DNA from: Gemmatimonadaceae bacterium
GTDB lineage: Bacteria; Gemmatimonadota; Gemmatimonadetes; Gemmatimonadales; Gemmatimonadaceae
DNA: 37,795 nucleotides
Direction of reading: 5' to 3'
NCBI GenBank assembly: GCA_016741895.1
Contig: JACVCT010000008.1
Location: 1-37,795, forward strand
Under the pieces are notes generated by a model. The model ran no database searches and was not told the DNA's origin. It worked only from the letters and a program-made list of their open reading frames with translations. The position numbers and the translations under genes are program-made. Positions 1 through 8,554 of this stretch are shown here, piece by piece (the first letter of the stretch is position 1; each line of letters starts with the position of its first letter).

Positions 1-45
1 GCCGCAGATCGTGCCCGAGCGGCGTCCGATGCGACCGGAGGTCTC

Positions 46-2277
46 ATGATGCGTCGTCCATTGGCCGTAGTCTCCGCTGCGCTGTGGCGCGTCGCCCGGC
101 GGACGGTGTGTGCGGGTCTTCTGCTCGCTCCGTCGGCCGTTCAGGCGCGTCAGGTTGCTGGTGAAGTGCGCGGACGGGTCATCGACGCCACCGACCGTGT
201 GCCGGTGGCCGGTGCGCAGGTGGAGCTGGAAGGCACCGCCGTGCGACTGCGCACGGCCAGCGATGGCTCGTTCCATGTGCGCAGTCTCGATCCGCGCGGA
301 CACCGTGTGCGGGTGCAGGCCCTGGGCTACCGCAGCACCACCGTGGACGTGCAGGTGGTCAATGCCCGCGTGAGTGAGGTGGAGATCAGCCTCGCACGCG
401 TGGCTGCGACCCTGGTCACGCAGCAGGTCCGTGCCACGCAGGACACGGCCGCATTCAACGCACAGATTGTCGACCGTGCCAGCATCGAGCGTTCTGGCGC
501 GCGGGATGTGGCCGATGTGCTTCAGAACCTGCCGGGTGTGGTCATCACCCGATCGGGTGGCCCGGGGCAGCCGAGTCGCGTGTCCATGCGGGGCTCGTCC
601 GCCAATCAGGTTCTTGTGCTGCTGGACGGTGTGCCTCTCAACTCCGCGTTGTCGGGTGCCGCGGATCTTTCTCTGGTGCCGGTGGAGAACGTGGAACGCA
701 TCACGGTGCTGACCGGCGCGCAGTCGGCGCGCTACGGACCACGCGCCATGGCCGGCGTCATCGAGGTGGTGACCCGCCGTCCGCGCAGCGAACAGTCGCT
801 GGTTCTGCGCACGGGAGCATTGGGCGAATGGGGCGCGGCAGCCGCGGTCGCACATCAGGCGCCCGTGGGTGGAGGTCAGGGCTCGTGGTCGCTGGGCGTG
901 GATCATCGGGCCACACGAGGAGACTTTCGCTTTGCACTGCCGGCCGTGCGAGGTGGAGGATGGGCCCGACGCGAAAATGCCGACGTGGCCAATACGCAGG
1001 TGGTGGCGGGCGCATCGCTGGAAGGGCGTGCGCAGCAGGTCGTGCTTCGTGCCACCTACGGTCACACGAGGCGTGGCATGGCGGGCTCCATCGTGCAACC
1101 CTCGCTCACGGGGCGTCAGGTGTTCGATCGAGCCAGTGTGGGCACCACTGCACAGCATACGCAGTCCAACTGGGTGTTTAGCCACAGTGTCGATGCCGCG
1201 CGCGAGTCCGCCGTCTTCGCCGATGCCACGCCGCCCTTTGGCGCCGCCTTCGACAACACCACTACCGCCACCACACTTGCCGCCGTGTCCAGCGCCACGC
1301 GGACGTGGCGCGGCGTGAACACCGCTGCTGGTGTGGAATGGCGGCATTTGGGGGTGCGCGCCAATGCACTCGCTTCGGGCGCTCCCACCGGACAGACGTT
1401 GCTTGGCAGCTGGATGAACGCACGTCGCGAGCAGGACATCGGCCGGAGCGCATGGCGATGGACGACGGAAGGCGCCCTGCGTGCCGATCACAGCACGCTG
1501 CTGGACGGCGTGGCCTGGTCGCCCCGCGTGGCCACGCAGTTTGCACGCAGCGCCTGGTCCACTGGCACACTGTCGATGGGCGTCAGTTACGGCGCCGGCT
1601 TTGCGCCGCCCACGCTGGCCGATCAGTTCTTTCAGGAAGGGGTGCAGGTGCGCGCCAATCCGGCACTGCGCCCTGAGCGCACGCGGCACGATATGGAAGT
1701 GCGGCTGTCCGCGCGCGAGTTGCCCCGCTTCGGTGCGCTATGGCACGCCGAGGCAGCCAGCTACCGGGCCGACGTCGATGGCATGATTCTCTGGCTGCCC
1801 GACTTCCGGTTCATCTGGAGTCCAAGCAACTACGATGCCACTCGTCGCGGCTGGGAACTGCGCGGCGGCCTGCGCATTCCGCGCTGGCACCTCGATCTGC
1901 AAGGTGGTCTCGACGAATCGCGTGTCAGCTATGCTGGCGGCATTCTCAGCGGACAGGTGGCGTATCGTCCGCGTCGCACCGCCAATCTCCAGATCGGTAG
2001 CAGTCTCGGTGCGACGCGCGCCGAGTTCGTGCTGCGTCACGTGGGCGTGCGCCGCGTTGTGGCCGGATCGGCGCTCAATGCACTGCCGGCCTACCGCATG
2101 GCGGATGCCCGCCTGTCCACCGAATGGCAGCGTGCCCGTTGGACGCTGCAGCCCACACTGGCCGTCGAAAATCTGTTCTCTCGGCAAGCCGCCATGCTCG
2201 TGGACTATCCGTTCCCCACACGCCTGTGGAGCATCGCGCTTCGCCTGCGTCCGCCCTCCCCATCGACACTCCCCTGA
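46..2277 (+). CDS. btuB: TonB-dependent outer-membrane receptor, BtuB-like (probable cobalamin/corrinoid uptake)
   Basis: A 743-residue outer-membrane receptor. A basic, hydrophobic signal peptide (about residues 1-34, ending AVQA) is followed by a carboxypeptidase-regulatory-like beta domain (about 37-120). Next comes a TonB plug (about 125-245) with the typical LPGVVITRSGG and VLVLLDGVPLN stretches, then a beta-barrel ending in an aromatic-rich strand. The plug and barrel resemble the BtuB/Cir family. The cobalamin substrate is inferred mainly from the downstream genes, which are all for late cobalamin biosynthesis and appear co-transcribed. A GGAGG at 37-41 serves either of two adjacent ATG codons (46 or 49); the second has the better spacing. 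Another corrinoid or a siderophore is possible but less likely in this context. Confidence 0.82.
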   Translation: MMRRPLAVVSAALWRVARRTVCAGLLLAPSAVQARQVAGEVRGRVIDATDRVPVAGAQVELEGTAVRLRTASDGSFHVRSLDPRGHRVRVQALGYRSTTVDVQVVNARVSEVEISLARVAATLVTQQVRATQDTAAFNAQIVDRASIERSGARDVADVLQNLPGVVITRSGGPGQPSRVSMRGSSANQVLVLLDGVPLNSALSGAADLSLVPVENVERITVLTGAQSARYGPRAMAGVIEVVTRRPRSEQSLVLRTGALGEWGAAAAVAHQAPVGGGQGSWSLGVDHRATRGDFRFALPAVRGGGWARRENADVANTQVVAGASLEGRAQQVVLRATYGHTRRGMAGSIVQPSLTGRQVFDRASVGTTAQHTQSNWVFSHSVDAARESAVFADATPPFGAAFDNTTTATTLAAVSSATRTWRGVNTAAGVEWRHLGVRANALASGAPTGQTLLGSWMNARREQDIGRSAWRWTTEGALRADHSTLLDGVAWSPRVATQFARSAWSTGTLSMGVSYGAGFAPPTLADQFFQEGVQVRANPALRPERTRHDMEVRLSARELPRFGALWHAEAASYRADVDGMILWLPDFRFIWSPSNYDATRRGWELRGGLRIPRWHLDLQGGLDESRVSYAGGILSGQVAYRPRRTANLQIGSSLGATRAEFVLRHVGVRRVVAGSALNALPAYRMADARLSTEWQRARWTLQPTLAVENLFSRQAAMLVDYPFPTRLWSIALRLRPPSPSTLP

Positions 2278-2291
2278 ACCCCGTGTTTCCC

Positions 2292-3419
2292 ATGTCGCGC
2301 AATTCAACGTCTGCTCTTCGTTCGCTGCTTGGTCGCTGGTCGCGCCTGGCCCTCATCACCACCACCATCGGCGTGGCCGCGTGTGGTGATGATGCGATCA
2401 CCGAACCCACGCCGGCGCCCGGCTTTCTGGGTGGTGTGGCCGGCAATCGCGAGATCGGCATCGTCGTCAATTCCGGAACCAAGTCCCTCACCCTGTTCCA
2501 GCTCGGTGCGCCAACGGTCACGCAGCAGATTCCCCTTGGATCGAGCGCCACCGTGACGCCGGTGGGCTTCTCCCTGCGTGGCCGTCGCGCCGCCGTACCA
2601 CTCGGCAATGCGGCCAGCGTGGCGCTGGTTGATCTCAGCACGTCGAGCGTGAGTCGATTCTTCACCTTCCCGAGTGGCAATACCACGGGCTCGGTGTGGA
2701 GCAACGACACGACGGTGTTTGCCGCCAACACGGCAACCAACCGCGTTGGCCGCTTCTATGTCAATCAGACCGGCACGGACATCACCAGCAGTGTGGAGGT
2801 CGCGCCGTCGCCTACTGCGATGGCCTTTGCCGCGGGGCGTGTGCTGGCCGTGTCGGGCAACCTGGCCAACTTCGTACCCGTCGGTGAAGGTGTGGTCACG
2901 GCCATCAATCCCGTGACGATGGCCGTGATTGCCACAGTGCAGACCGGCGGCACCAATCCCACCGAAGCGGCCGTGGGCCCCGATGGATTGCTCTACGTGG
3001 TGAATACCGGCAACTACGTGACGCCGGCCAGCATGGCCATCATCGATCCGTCTAGCATGCAGCGCGTGGCGCTCATCAGCCCGCTGAGCGTGGGCGCCGG
3101 ACACATTGCGATCGACGCCGCAGGTCTCGCCTATATCTCGAGCTTCTCCGACGCCACCGTGGTCTTCAACACTCGCACCCGCACCTGGGTGCGTGGTCCG
3201 GACAATCCGGTGTGCGCCCGTCGTGCGGCCAGCAACACCTGTCGCGGTGCCGCATCGGCTACCGCCGCCGGCTCGGGCGTGATGTATCAGACGTTTTTCG
3301 GCAGTGCGGCCCAGGGTCTCGCGCCCTATGTGTTTGTCTACGACAAGGACACGTTCGTGTTGCGAGACAGCATCGCCGTGGGCAACGGCCCCATGTCGAT
3401 CACGGTCCGTACGTTCTGA
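2292..3419 (+). CDS. Lipoprotein with YncE-like beta-propeller repeats, candidate surface corrinoid-binding partner of BtuB
   Basis: The protein has 375 residues from the ATG at 2292, 14 bases after the receptor stop. An N-terminal signal ends in the lipobox VAAC with Cys31, so it should be a lipid-anchored protein. The rest consists of repeated beta-rich blades with phrases such as VALVDLSTSS, VTAINPVTM and MAIIDPSS, typical of YncE-like or NHL-like propellers. A Cys pair (VCARRAASNTC) may form a disulfide. In Bacteroides a propeller lipoprotein (BtuG) captures B12 and hands it to BtuB. The pairing here suggests an analogous role, but this is inference from architecture and position. An in-frame extension upstream to 2124 lies inside btuB and lacks a signal sequence, so I rejected it. 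Confidence 0.7.
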   Translation: MSRNSTSALRSLLGRWSRLALITTTIGVAACGDDAITEPTPAPGFLGGVAGNREIGIVVNSGTKSLTLFQLGAPTVTQQIPLGSSATVTPVGFSLRGRRAAVPLGNAASVALVDLSTSSVSRFFTFPSGNTTGSVWSNDTTVFAANTATNRVGRFYVNQTGTDITSSVEVAPSPTAMAFAAGRVLAVSGNLANFVPVGEGVVTAINPVTMAVIATVQTGGTNPTEAAVGPDGLLYVVNTGNYVTPASMAIIDPSSMQRVALISPLSVGAGHIAIDAAGLAYISSFSDATVVFNTRTRTWVRGPDNPVCARRAASNTCRGAASATAAGSGVMYQTFFGSAAQGLAPYVFVYDKDTFVLRDSIAVGNGPMSITVRTF

Positions 3420-3422
3420 TTC

Positions 3423-4463
3423 GTGTACACGGGCTGGGGTGAACCGGTGCGTGGTGCGGTGTCCGTTGCGCTGATCACCGACTGGTGTCTTGGCGAACCG
3501 CCAACCCGGTTTCATCCCACCGTGTGGATGGGCGCGTTCTTGCGCCGTGCACGCGCTCACGCGAATGGCATGGCGAGCGCGCGCCGCAATACGTCGGCAG
3601 TGCTCCGTGAGTTGGCGGCGGGAAGTGTGTGGGTGCTGCTCGGACTGCTGCTGGTGTGCGCCGCGTCGCTTGTGTTGACCGGGCTGCTCGCCTGGGTGCT
3701 CGCCGCTGCTGCTGTGCGCAGCGTCGGTGTGCCGGGCGTGCCGCGACACGGCGCCGGCGCTCCACTCGAGCCGGTGGCGGCGCTGACTCACGGTGTGTTG
3801 CTCAAGCCCGCTCTGGCGGCCCGTGCCCTGCTGGATGCGACCCGTGCGGTGCAGCAGGCTCTCACCATGCCCGACGAACACGCCGGTCTGGTGGAGGCGC
3901 GCCGTCAGCTGGCCTGGCATCTCGTGTCCCGTCCAACACAGGATCTTCGCGCCGACGAAGTGGCAGGCGCTGCGCTGGCCTCGCTGGCTGAGAATTTCTC
4001 CGACAGCATCGTGGCGCCACTACTGGCGTACCGTGTGGCCGGGCTGCCGGGCGCATACGCCTATCGCTTTGTGAACACGGCCGACGCCATGCTCGGGTAT
4101 CGCAGTACGGCGCTCGAATGGTTTGGCAAGCCCGCCGCCCGCCTCGATGATCTGTGCAATCTCGTGCCGGCGCGTGTGGCGGGCACGGCGTTGCTGCTGG
4201 CCAGCGTGTTGTGCAAGGCCTCACCACGGGGCGCATGGCGCTGCCTGCGTCAGGATGCGCGTCGCACACCAAGCCCCAATGGCGGCTGGCCCATGGCCGC
4301 GATGGCTGGTGCTCTGGGGGTCGTGCTGGACAAGCGTCAGACGTACACACTGAATGCGGCAGGTCGCGCGCCAACCGCCCACGATCTGATCGCCGGTCGT
4401 CGACTGGTGCGTATGGCGACCCTGCTGGTGGTGGTGGGCATTGAACTGTCCTACCTGAGCTGA
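3423..4463 (+). CDS. cbiB: Adenosylcobinamide-phosphate synthase CbiB/CobD family
   Basis: This is an integral-membrane enzyme that joins adenosylcobyric acid to the aminopropanol (phosphate) arm. The family pattern is clear: an N-terminal LITDWCLGEPPTRFHP segment, several hydrophobic helices, the signature ENFSDSIVAPLLAY, then FVNTADAMLGYRS, LDDLCNLVPARV and GGWPMAAMAGALG. The length (346 residues) is normal. The start is uncertain: GTG at 3423 overlaps the leader region without a ribosome-binding site, while GTG at 3447 has GGGGTGA upstream and would give 338 residues. It lies in the cobalamin operon directly before the PLP enzyme that would make its aminopropanol-phosphate substrate, as in many cobalamin clusters. 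Confidence 0.9.
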   Translation: MYTGWGEPVRGAVSVALITDWCLGEPPTRFHPTVWMGAFLRRARAHANGMASARRNTSAVLRELAAGSVWVLLGLLLVCAASLVLTGLLAWVLAAAAVRSVGVPGVPRHGAGAPLEPVAALTHGVLLKPALAARALLDATRAVQQALTMPDEHAGLVEARRQLAWHLVSRPTQDLRADEVAGAALASLAENFSDSIVAPLLAYRVAGLPGAYAYRFVNTADAMLGYRSTALEWFGKPAARLDDLCNLVPARVAGTALLLASVLCKASPRGAWRCLRQDARRTPSPNGGWPMAAMAGALGVVLDKRQTYTLNAAGRAPTAHDLIAGRRLVRMATLLVVVGIELSYLS

Positions 4464-4466
4464 CGC

Positions 4467-5540
4467 ATGCCCACACCTGCTTCGCATATGGCGCGGCTTG
4501 CGCCGGCGGTGCACGGCGGACGCGCTGCGTTGCCTGATGAGCAGACAGCGGTGCTCGACTTCAGCGTCTGCCTCAATGCCTATGGTCCTTCACCCGTGGT
4601 CCGTGAGGCCATGGCCGCGTGCGCCGTGGACGAGTATCCGGATCCCACGGCGCGGGCGGCGCGGAGGGCAGCGGCGGAGAGTTGGCGCTGTGATGCGGAC
4701 TGGCTCATGGTGGGCGCCGGCTCGGCGGAGCTGCTGCATGCCATCTGCCGCGCCTACCTCGCCCCTGGGCGTCGAGCTGTCGTGCTGCGTCCCTGTTTCG
4801 GGGAGTACGAACGTGCCGCGCTTCTGGCCGGCGCCTCCGTGCACGGCGTGCACGATGTGGCGGCCATGGTGGAATGGTTGGCGCACGACGTGCACGTGGC
4901 GTTCGTGGCCACACCGGAGAGTCCGAGCGGGCGCAGCATGTCGCGCGACGCGCTGGAGACGTTGGCCAATGCCTGCCTGGCGCACGACGTGCTGCTGGTG
5001 GTCGATCAGGCCTACGACGCCTTCACCCCCGCGCCGCTTGGCACTCCAATCTTCCCGGATCGTACACACGTCGTGCACCTGCGCTCCATGACCAAGGAGC
5101 ACGCCCTGGCCGGTGTGCGTGTGGCGTTTGCGCACGGACATCCTGGGGTGTTGGCGCAGATCGAGGCGGCCCGTGTGCCCTGGGCCAGCAGCCAGTTGGC
5201 CCAGGCGGCCGCGCAGGCCCTCTTCTCACCGGAGGCGCGCGCGCATGCGCGGGAGACGGTGCAGCGACTGCGCGCCGACAGTCTGCAGCTTGAGCTCGCG
5301 CTCCGTCGTCAGGGCGTCACGGTGTCCGCCAGCGATACACACTACCGCCTCATCGGTTGTCGCAGTGCCACCGACGCGCAGGACGCCTTGCTCCGGCATG
5401 AGCGGGTCCTGGTGCGTGACTGCACTTCCTTCGGCCTTCCGCGGCACATTCGCGTAGCGGCGCGACTTCCTCACGAAAACGCCAGCCTGTTGCGCGCCAT
5501 GCGCGCGCAGGCCACCCACTTCCAGACCGGCGATGACTGA
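4467..5540 (+). CDS. cobD: CobD-like threonine-phosphate decarboxylase (PLP, aminotransferase class I/II fold)
   Basis: The protein has 357 residues and the fold-type I PLP architecture of the histidinol-phosphate aminotransferase/CobD group. Visible motifs are an N-terminal LDFSVCLNAYG, the cofactor-binding VGAGSAELLHAI, the aspartate in VVDQAYDAF (about residue 180), and the Schiff-base lysine K210 in LRSMTKEHALAGVRVAF. CobD decarboxylates L-threonine-O-3-phosphate to aminopropanol phosphate for CbiB. Placement three bases after cbiB and before cobO supports this over histidinol-phosphate aminotransferase, but the families are close and sequence alone does not separate them fully. The stop overlaps the next start by eight bases. 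Confidence 0.8.
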   Translation: MPTPASHMARLAPAVHGGRAALPDEQTAVLDFSVCLNAYGPSPVVREAMAACAVDEYPDPTARAARRAAAESWRCDADWLMVGAGSAELLHAICRAYLAPGRRAVVLRPCFGEYERAALLAGASVHGVHDVAAMVEWLAHDVHVAFVATPESPSGRSMSRDALETLANACLAHDVLLVVDQAYDAFTPAPLGTPIFPDRTHVVHLRSMTKEHALAGVRVAFAHGHPGVLAQIEAARVPWASSQLAQAAAQALFSPEARAHARETVQRLRADSLQLELALRRQGVTVSASDTHYRLIGCRSATDAQDALLRHERVLVRDCTSFGLPRHIRVAARLPHENASLLRAMRAQATHFQTGDD

Positions 5541-6246
5541 ACGCAGAGCTCACACTCACGGCACCGGCACCGGGGTGCCGGACTCCAGCGCGCAAGACCA
5601 CAGTGGGCAGGACGCGCCGCGCACGGACCCGCTGCAGCAACCGACCGTCACGCGTCTCGCCAATGGTCGGCAGGTGCCCATCCCCAGGCAGAAGCGCCCC
5701 GGTCCCTATCGCGTGCCGCCACGCGCGCAGCGACATGGCTTGCTCATCGTCAACACCGGCGACGGCAAGGGCAAGACCACGGCGGCGCTTGGAGTGCTGC
5801 TGCGAGCCTATGGCCGCGGCATGGAAGTGGGCATGTATCAGTTCGTGAAGCGACTCACCAACACCGGTGAGCATCGCGTGGCGCGGCGCCTTGGTGTGGT
5901 CATGGAGGCGCTGGGGGCAGGCTGCACGGGCGCACGCAGCGTAACGGATACCGATATCGCACGGGCGCGGGCCGGTTGGCAGCGCGTGCAAGGCGTTCTT
6001 GCGGAAGGTCGCTACGACGTGCTCATCCTGGATGAACTGACCCTGCCCATGACCTGGGGCTGGCTCGACGAGCAGGACGTCATCGAGGCCCTGCGTGGTC
6101 GGGCACAGGGCACCCACGTCATTGTCACGGGTCGTCATGCCCCTGAGGCCCTGGTGGCTGCGGCCGATCTCGTGACGGACATGCGGGTCATCAAACATCC
6201 CTACCGCAGCGAGGGCCTCAAGGCGCAGGGAGGCATCGACGTATGA
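5533..6246 (+). CDS. cobO: CobO/BtuR-type corrinoid adenosyltransferase paralogue 1 (divergent lower-ligand loop, N-terminal extension)
   Basis: The 237-residue protein has a hydrophilic, probably disordered extension of about 67 residues and then a CobO/CobA P-loop domain. The Walker A is TGDGKGKTT (about 75-83), and VLILDEL (163-169) is the conserved strand after it. The family transfers the 5'-deoxyadenosyl group of ATP to Co(I) corrinoid. An oddity is that the family FTW triplet, present in the next gene as DGFTWLS, reads GAGCTGARS here. The Phe and Trp that in Salmonella CobA help form four-coordinate Co(II) are therefore replaced by Cys131 and Gly133. It overlaps both neighbours (ATGACTGA, then ATGA), so it is translated as part of the operon. 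It may have altered substrate preference or a non-catalytic role. Confidence 0.85.
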   Translation: MTERRAHTHGTGTGVPDSSAQDHSGQDAPRTDPLQQPTVTRLANGRQVPIPRQKRPGPYRVPPRAQRHGLLIVNTGDGKGKTTAALGVLLRAYGRGMEVGMYQFVKRLTNTGEHRVARRLGVVMEALGAGCTGARSVTDTDIARARAGWQRVQGVLAEGRYDVLILDELTLPMTWGWLDEQDVIEALRGRAQGTHVIVTGRHAPEALVAAADLVTDMRVIKHPYRSEGLKAQGGIDV

Positions 6247-6782
6247 GCACCGATCGCACAAGACGTCGCGGCCTGTTGCTGGTCAACACCGGAAACGGCA
6301 AGGGCAAGTCCACGGCCGCACTGGGCATTCTGGTACGGGCGGCGGGATACGACTTCTCCATCGGCATGTTCCAGTTCATCAAGAGTGCGGAGACGCGATA
6401 CGGCGAACACATTGCCGCGGAACTGCTTGGTGTGGACATCGTACCACTCGGCGACGGCTTCACCTGGCTTTCCGAAGACATCAATGCAGATCGGGCCCTC
6501 GCCGAGCGGGGCTGGCAGCGTGTGCGGGAGGTGATCGAGGCCGGGTCCTTCGACATCCTCATCCTCGATGAGCTCACCTACTGCCTGACCTATGGATGGC
6601 TCGAGGAAGAGGAGGTGCTGCGAGTACTGCGGGCGCGACCCTCGTGGATGCATGTGGTGGTCACGGGTCGCAACGCCTCACCCGCACTCATCGAGGCGGC
6701 AGACCTCGTGACGGAGATGCATCTCGTCAAGCATCCGTTCCGTGAGCAGGGCATTGGTGCGCAACCGGGTATCGAGCTGTGA
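6243..6782 (+). CDS. cobO: Cob(I)yrinic acid a,c-diamide adenosyltransferase, CobO paralogue 2 (canonical)
   Basis: This 179-residue protein is the compact, canonical form of the family. It has Walker A TGNGKGKST (about 16-24), the GMFQFIKS strand, the DGFTWLSEDI loop with Phe73 and Trp75, and ILILDELTY. It adenosylates Co(I) corrinoids on the way to adenosylcobalamin. It follows paralogue 1 in an ATGA overlap, and both keep the C-terminal KHPxRxxG and GI(E/D) ends, so they look like an old tandem duplication. As the copy with all expected residues it is the likely main adenosyltransferase of the operon. The stop overlaps the GTG of the next gene. Confidence 0.9.
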   Translation: MSTDRTRRRGLLLVNTGNGKGKSTAALGILVRAAGYDFSIGMFQFIKSAETRYGEHIAAELLGVDIVPLGDGFTWLSEDINADRALAERGWQRVREVIEAGSFDILILDELTYCLTYGWLEEEEVLRVLRARPSWMHVVVTGRNASPALIEAADLVTEMHLVKHPFREQGIGAQPGIEL

Positions 6783-8554
6783 CGCATACACGGACAGAAG
6801 GGGCCGCGTCGGTGCGCCTGCTGCTGGTGCGCCATGGAGAAACGGCGCACAATGCAACCGCTCGCTGCCAGGGCCAGCTTGACGTGCCCATGCAGGATGT
6901 CGGCGAACGACAGGTCCTGCGTTTGGCCAGCCGCCTGACATCGCCGGTGCTGGATGCCGTGGACGCCGTCTATACGTCGCCTCTGCTGCGCGCCTGGCGC
7001 ACCGTACAATTGCTACTGGGGGATCGCCAACGCCCCTGTGTGGATGCCCCGGAGTTGATGGAGCTGCACTACGGCAGTGTGCAGGGTCTGGCGGAAGCAT
7101 CGTGGCCGGATGCGCTCGGTGCAGACTGGCGTCGTGATCCCTGGCGGGTGTCGTTTCCGAACGGTGAGTCGCTGCCGGTGCTCCAAGCCCGTGTGCATCA
7201 TGTCTTGCGGCAGCTGACGCAGGCGCATGCCGGTCAGACCGTGATGCTGTCCACTCATGGACTGGTCATGCGGGTGATGCTTCAGGAAGCGCTGCGTCTC
7301 CCGCCTGCCGACTTCTGGCAGCTTCGCATTCCGAACGCGTCGGCGTGGTGGGTGTCGTGCAGCGCAGCGTCGGGACGTCTGAAGCTGGGCGATGTGCAGC
7401 GTGCCGAACCCCGGGTCACGGTGGCGGCGGCGCAAGCGACCATGGCGGACAAGACCATGCCGCGTGGCGCCATGGGAGAAGTCGAACGGGTGGCCGTGCA
7501 GGCAGCGGTGGTGCAGCAGACCCTGGAGCCGGTGATCGGTCGCGTGGGGCTGTGCATATTCGCGGCCGATCATGGTGTGACGGCGGAAGGCGTCAGCGCC
7601 TACCCGGCGGCGGTGACCGCGGAGATGACCCGCAACTTCGCGCGTGGCGGGGCGGCCATCAATGTGCTGGCGCGCGCACATGACATCTCGCTCGATCTGG
7701 TGGATGTTGGGGTGGATGGCTCGCTGGAGGCCTGGCCCGATCTGGTGCCGGCCAAGGTAGCGCATGGTACACACAACTTCCGTCGCGCAGCGGCCATGTC
7801 CGACGCCATGCTGGGTCAGGCGCTGGCAGTGGGTGCGGCGCGTGCACAGCGTATGCTGCGCAGCGGTGTGGATGCGCTCGCCCTCGGCGAGATGGGCATC
7901 GGCAACACCACCAGCGCCGCAGCGATGCTGGGTGCCATGACAGGCCTCCCGGCCGAGCGCACGGTGGGTGCCGGCACCGGCGTGCAGGGCGAACGCCTTC
8001 TCCACAAGCGTGAAGTGGTGGACGACGCGCTCGTATGGCATCGCTCAGACCTCGCCGCCGGCGGCGTGCCGCATGCGGACACGCGCGAGTGGCTGCGCCG
8101 TGTGGGGGGACTGGAGATTGCCGCCATGGCCGGCGCTGCCATGGCCGTGGTCGACCATCCCGTGCTGCTGGTGGCAGACGGCTTCATCTCCACGGTGGCC
8201 GTACTGGCGGCGGCGCGCATGCTGCACGAGTCGGCGGGGCCAGCCAATGCGTCGTCCACCTCCTTGTCGGCTTCTCCGTTTGCGTCTGCGCTGCTCGATC
8301 GTTTGGTGCTTTCGCACCGTTCCAGCGAGACCGGGCATGTCGAAGCCATCCGGGCACTCGACGAACTGCGTCGTGCCGCGCTGCACGGTGAATCCGCAGA
8401 TGGCGTAGTGCTACGGCCGTTGCTCGATCTCGGCATGCGCCTGGGTGAGGGCAGTGGTGCAGCCATGGCCGTACCGCTATTGCGATCGGCCACCGCGCTC
8501 ATGCGGCAGATGGCCACGTTCTCCGATGCGGGCGTGTCGACAGCGCTCACATGA
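6779..8554 (+). CDS. Fusion of alpha-ribazole phosphatase (CobC) and nicotinate-nucleotide:DMB phosphoribosyltransferase (CobT)
   Basis: The 591-residue protein starts at GTG 6779 in a GTGA overlap. Residues about 12-205 are a histidine-phosphatase domain, with the catalytic RHGE at 18-21 and a second histidine, His160, in LSTHGLVMR. Residues about 212-590 are CobT, shown by ADHGVTAEGVSAYP, GGAAINVLARA, the GEMGIGNTTSAAA loop with Glu371, RTVGAGTG, DGFIST, LSHRSSETGH and the GMRLGEGSGAAMA segment with the expected catalytic Glu557. CobT makes alpha-ribazole phosphate from DMB and nicotinate mononucleotide; CobC removes the phosphate before or after CobS. Joining the two consecutive steps in one chain is unusual. 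No stop or frameshift separates the domains. Confidence 0.9.
   Translation: MTHTRTEGAASVRLLLVRHGETAHNATARCQGQLDVPMQDVGERQVLRLASRLTSPVLDAVDAVYTSPLLRAWRTVQLLLGDRQRPCVDAPELMELHYGSVQGLAEASWPDALGADWRRDPWRVSFPNGESLPVLQARVHHVLRQLTQAHAGQTVMLSTHGLVMRVMLQEALRLPPADFWQLRIPNASAWWVSCSAASGRLKLGDVQRAEPRVTVAAAQATMADKTMPRGAMGEVERVAVQAAVVQQTLEPVIGRVGLCIFAADHGVTAEGVSAYPAAVTAEMTRNFARGGAAINVLARAHDISLDLVDVGVDGSLEAWPDLVPAKVAHGTHNFRRAAAMSDAMLGQALAVGAARAQRMLRSGVDALALGEMGIGNTTSAAAMLGAMTGLPAERTVGAGTGVQGERLLHKREVVDDALVWHRSDLAAGGVPHADTREWLRRVGGLEIAAMAGAAMAVVDHPVLLVADGFISTVAVLAAARMLHESAGPANASSTSLSASPFASALLDRLVLSHRSSETGHVEAIRALDELRRAALHGESADGVVLRPLLDLGMRLGEGSGAAMAVPLLRSATALMRQMATFSDAGVSTALT

Noticed and set aside
1-45. Possible end of a cobalamin riboswitch before btuB (small GCCGC/GCGGC stem at 1-5/19-23)
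   Set aside because: Only 45 bases are visible and no B12-box-like sequence is present; the upstream part is cut off, so nothing can be supported.
2304-3920. Minus-strand open frame opposite the lipoprotein and cbiB genes
   Set aside because: His/Arg/Gly-rich shadow translation with no recognisable motif; the plus-strand genes carry a lipobox and family signatures.
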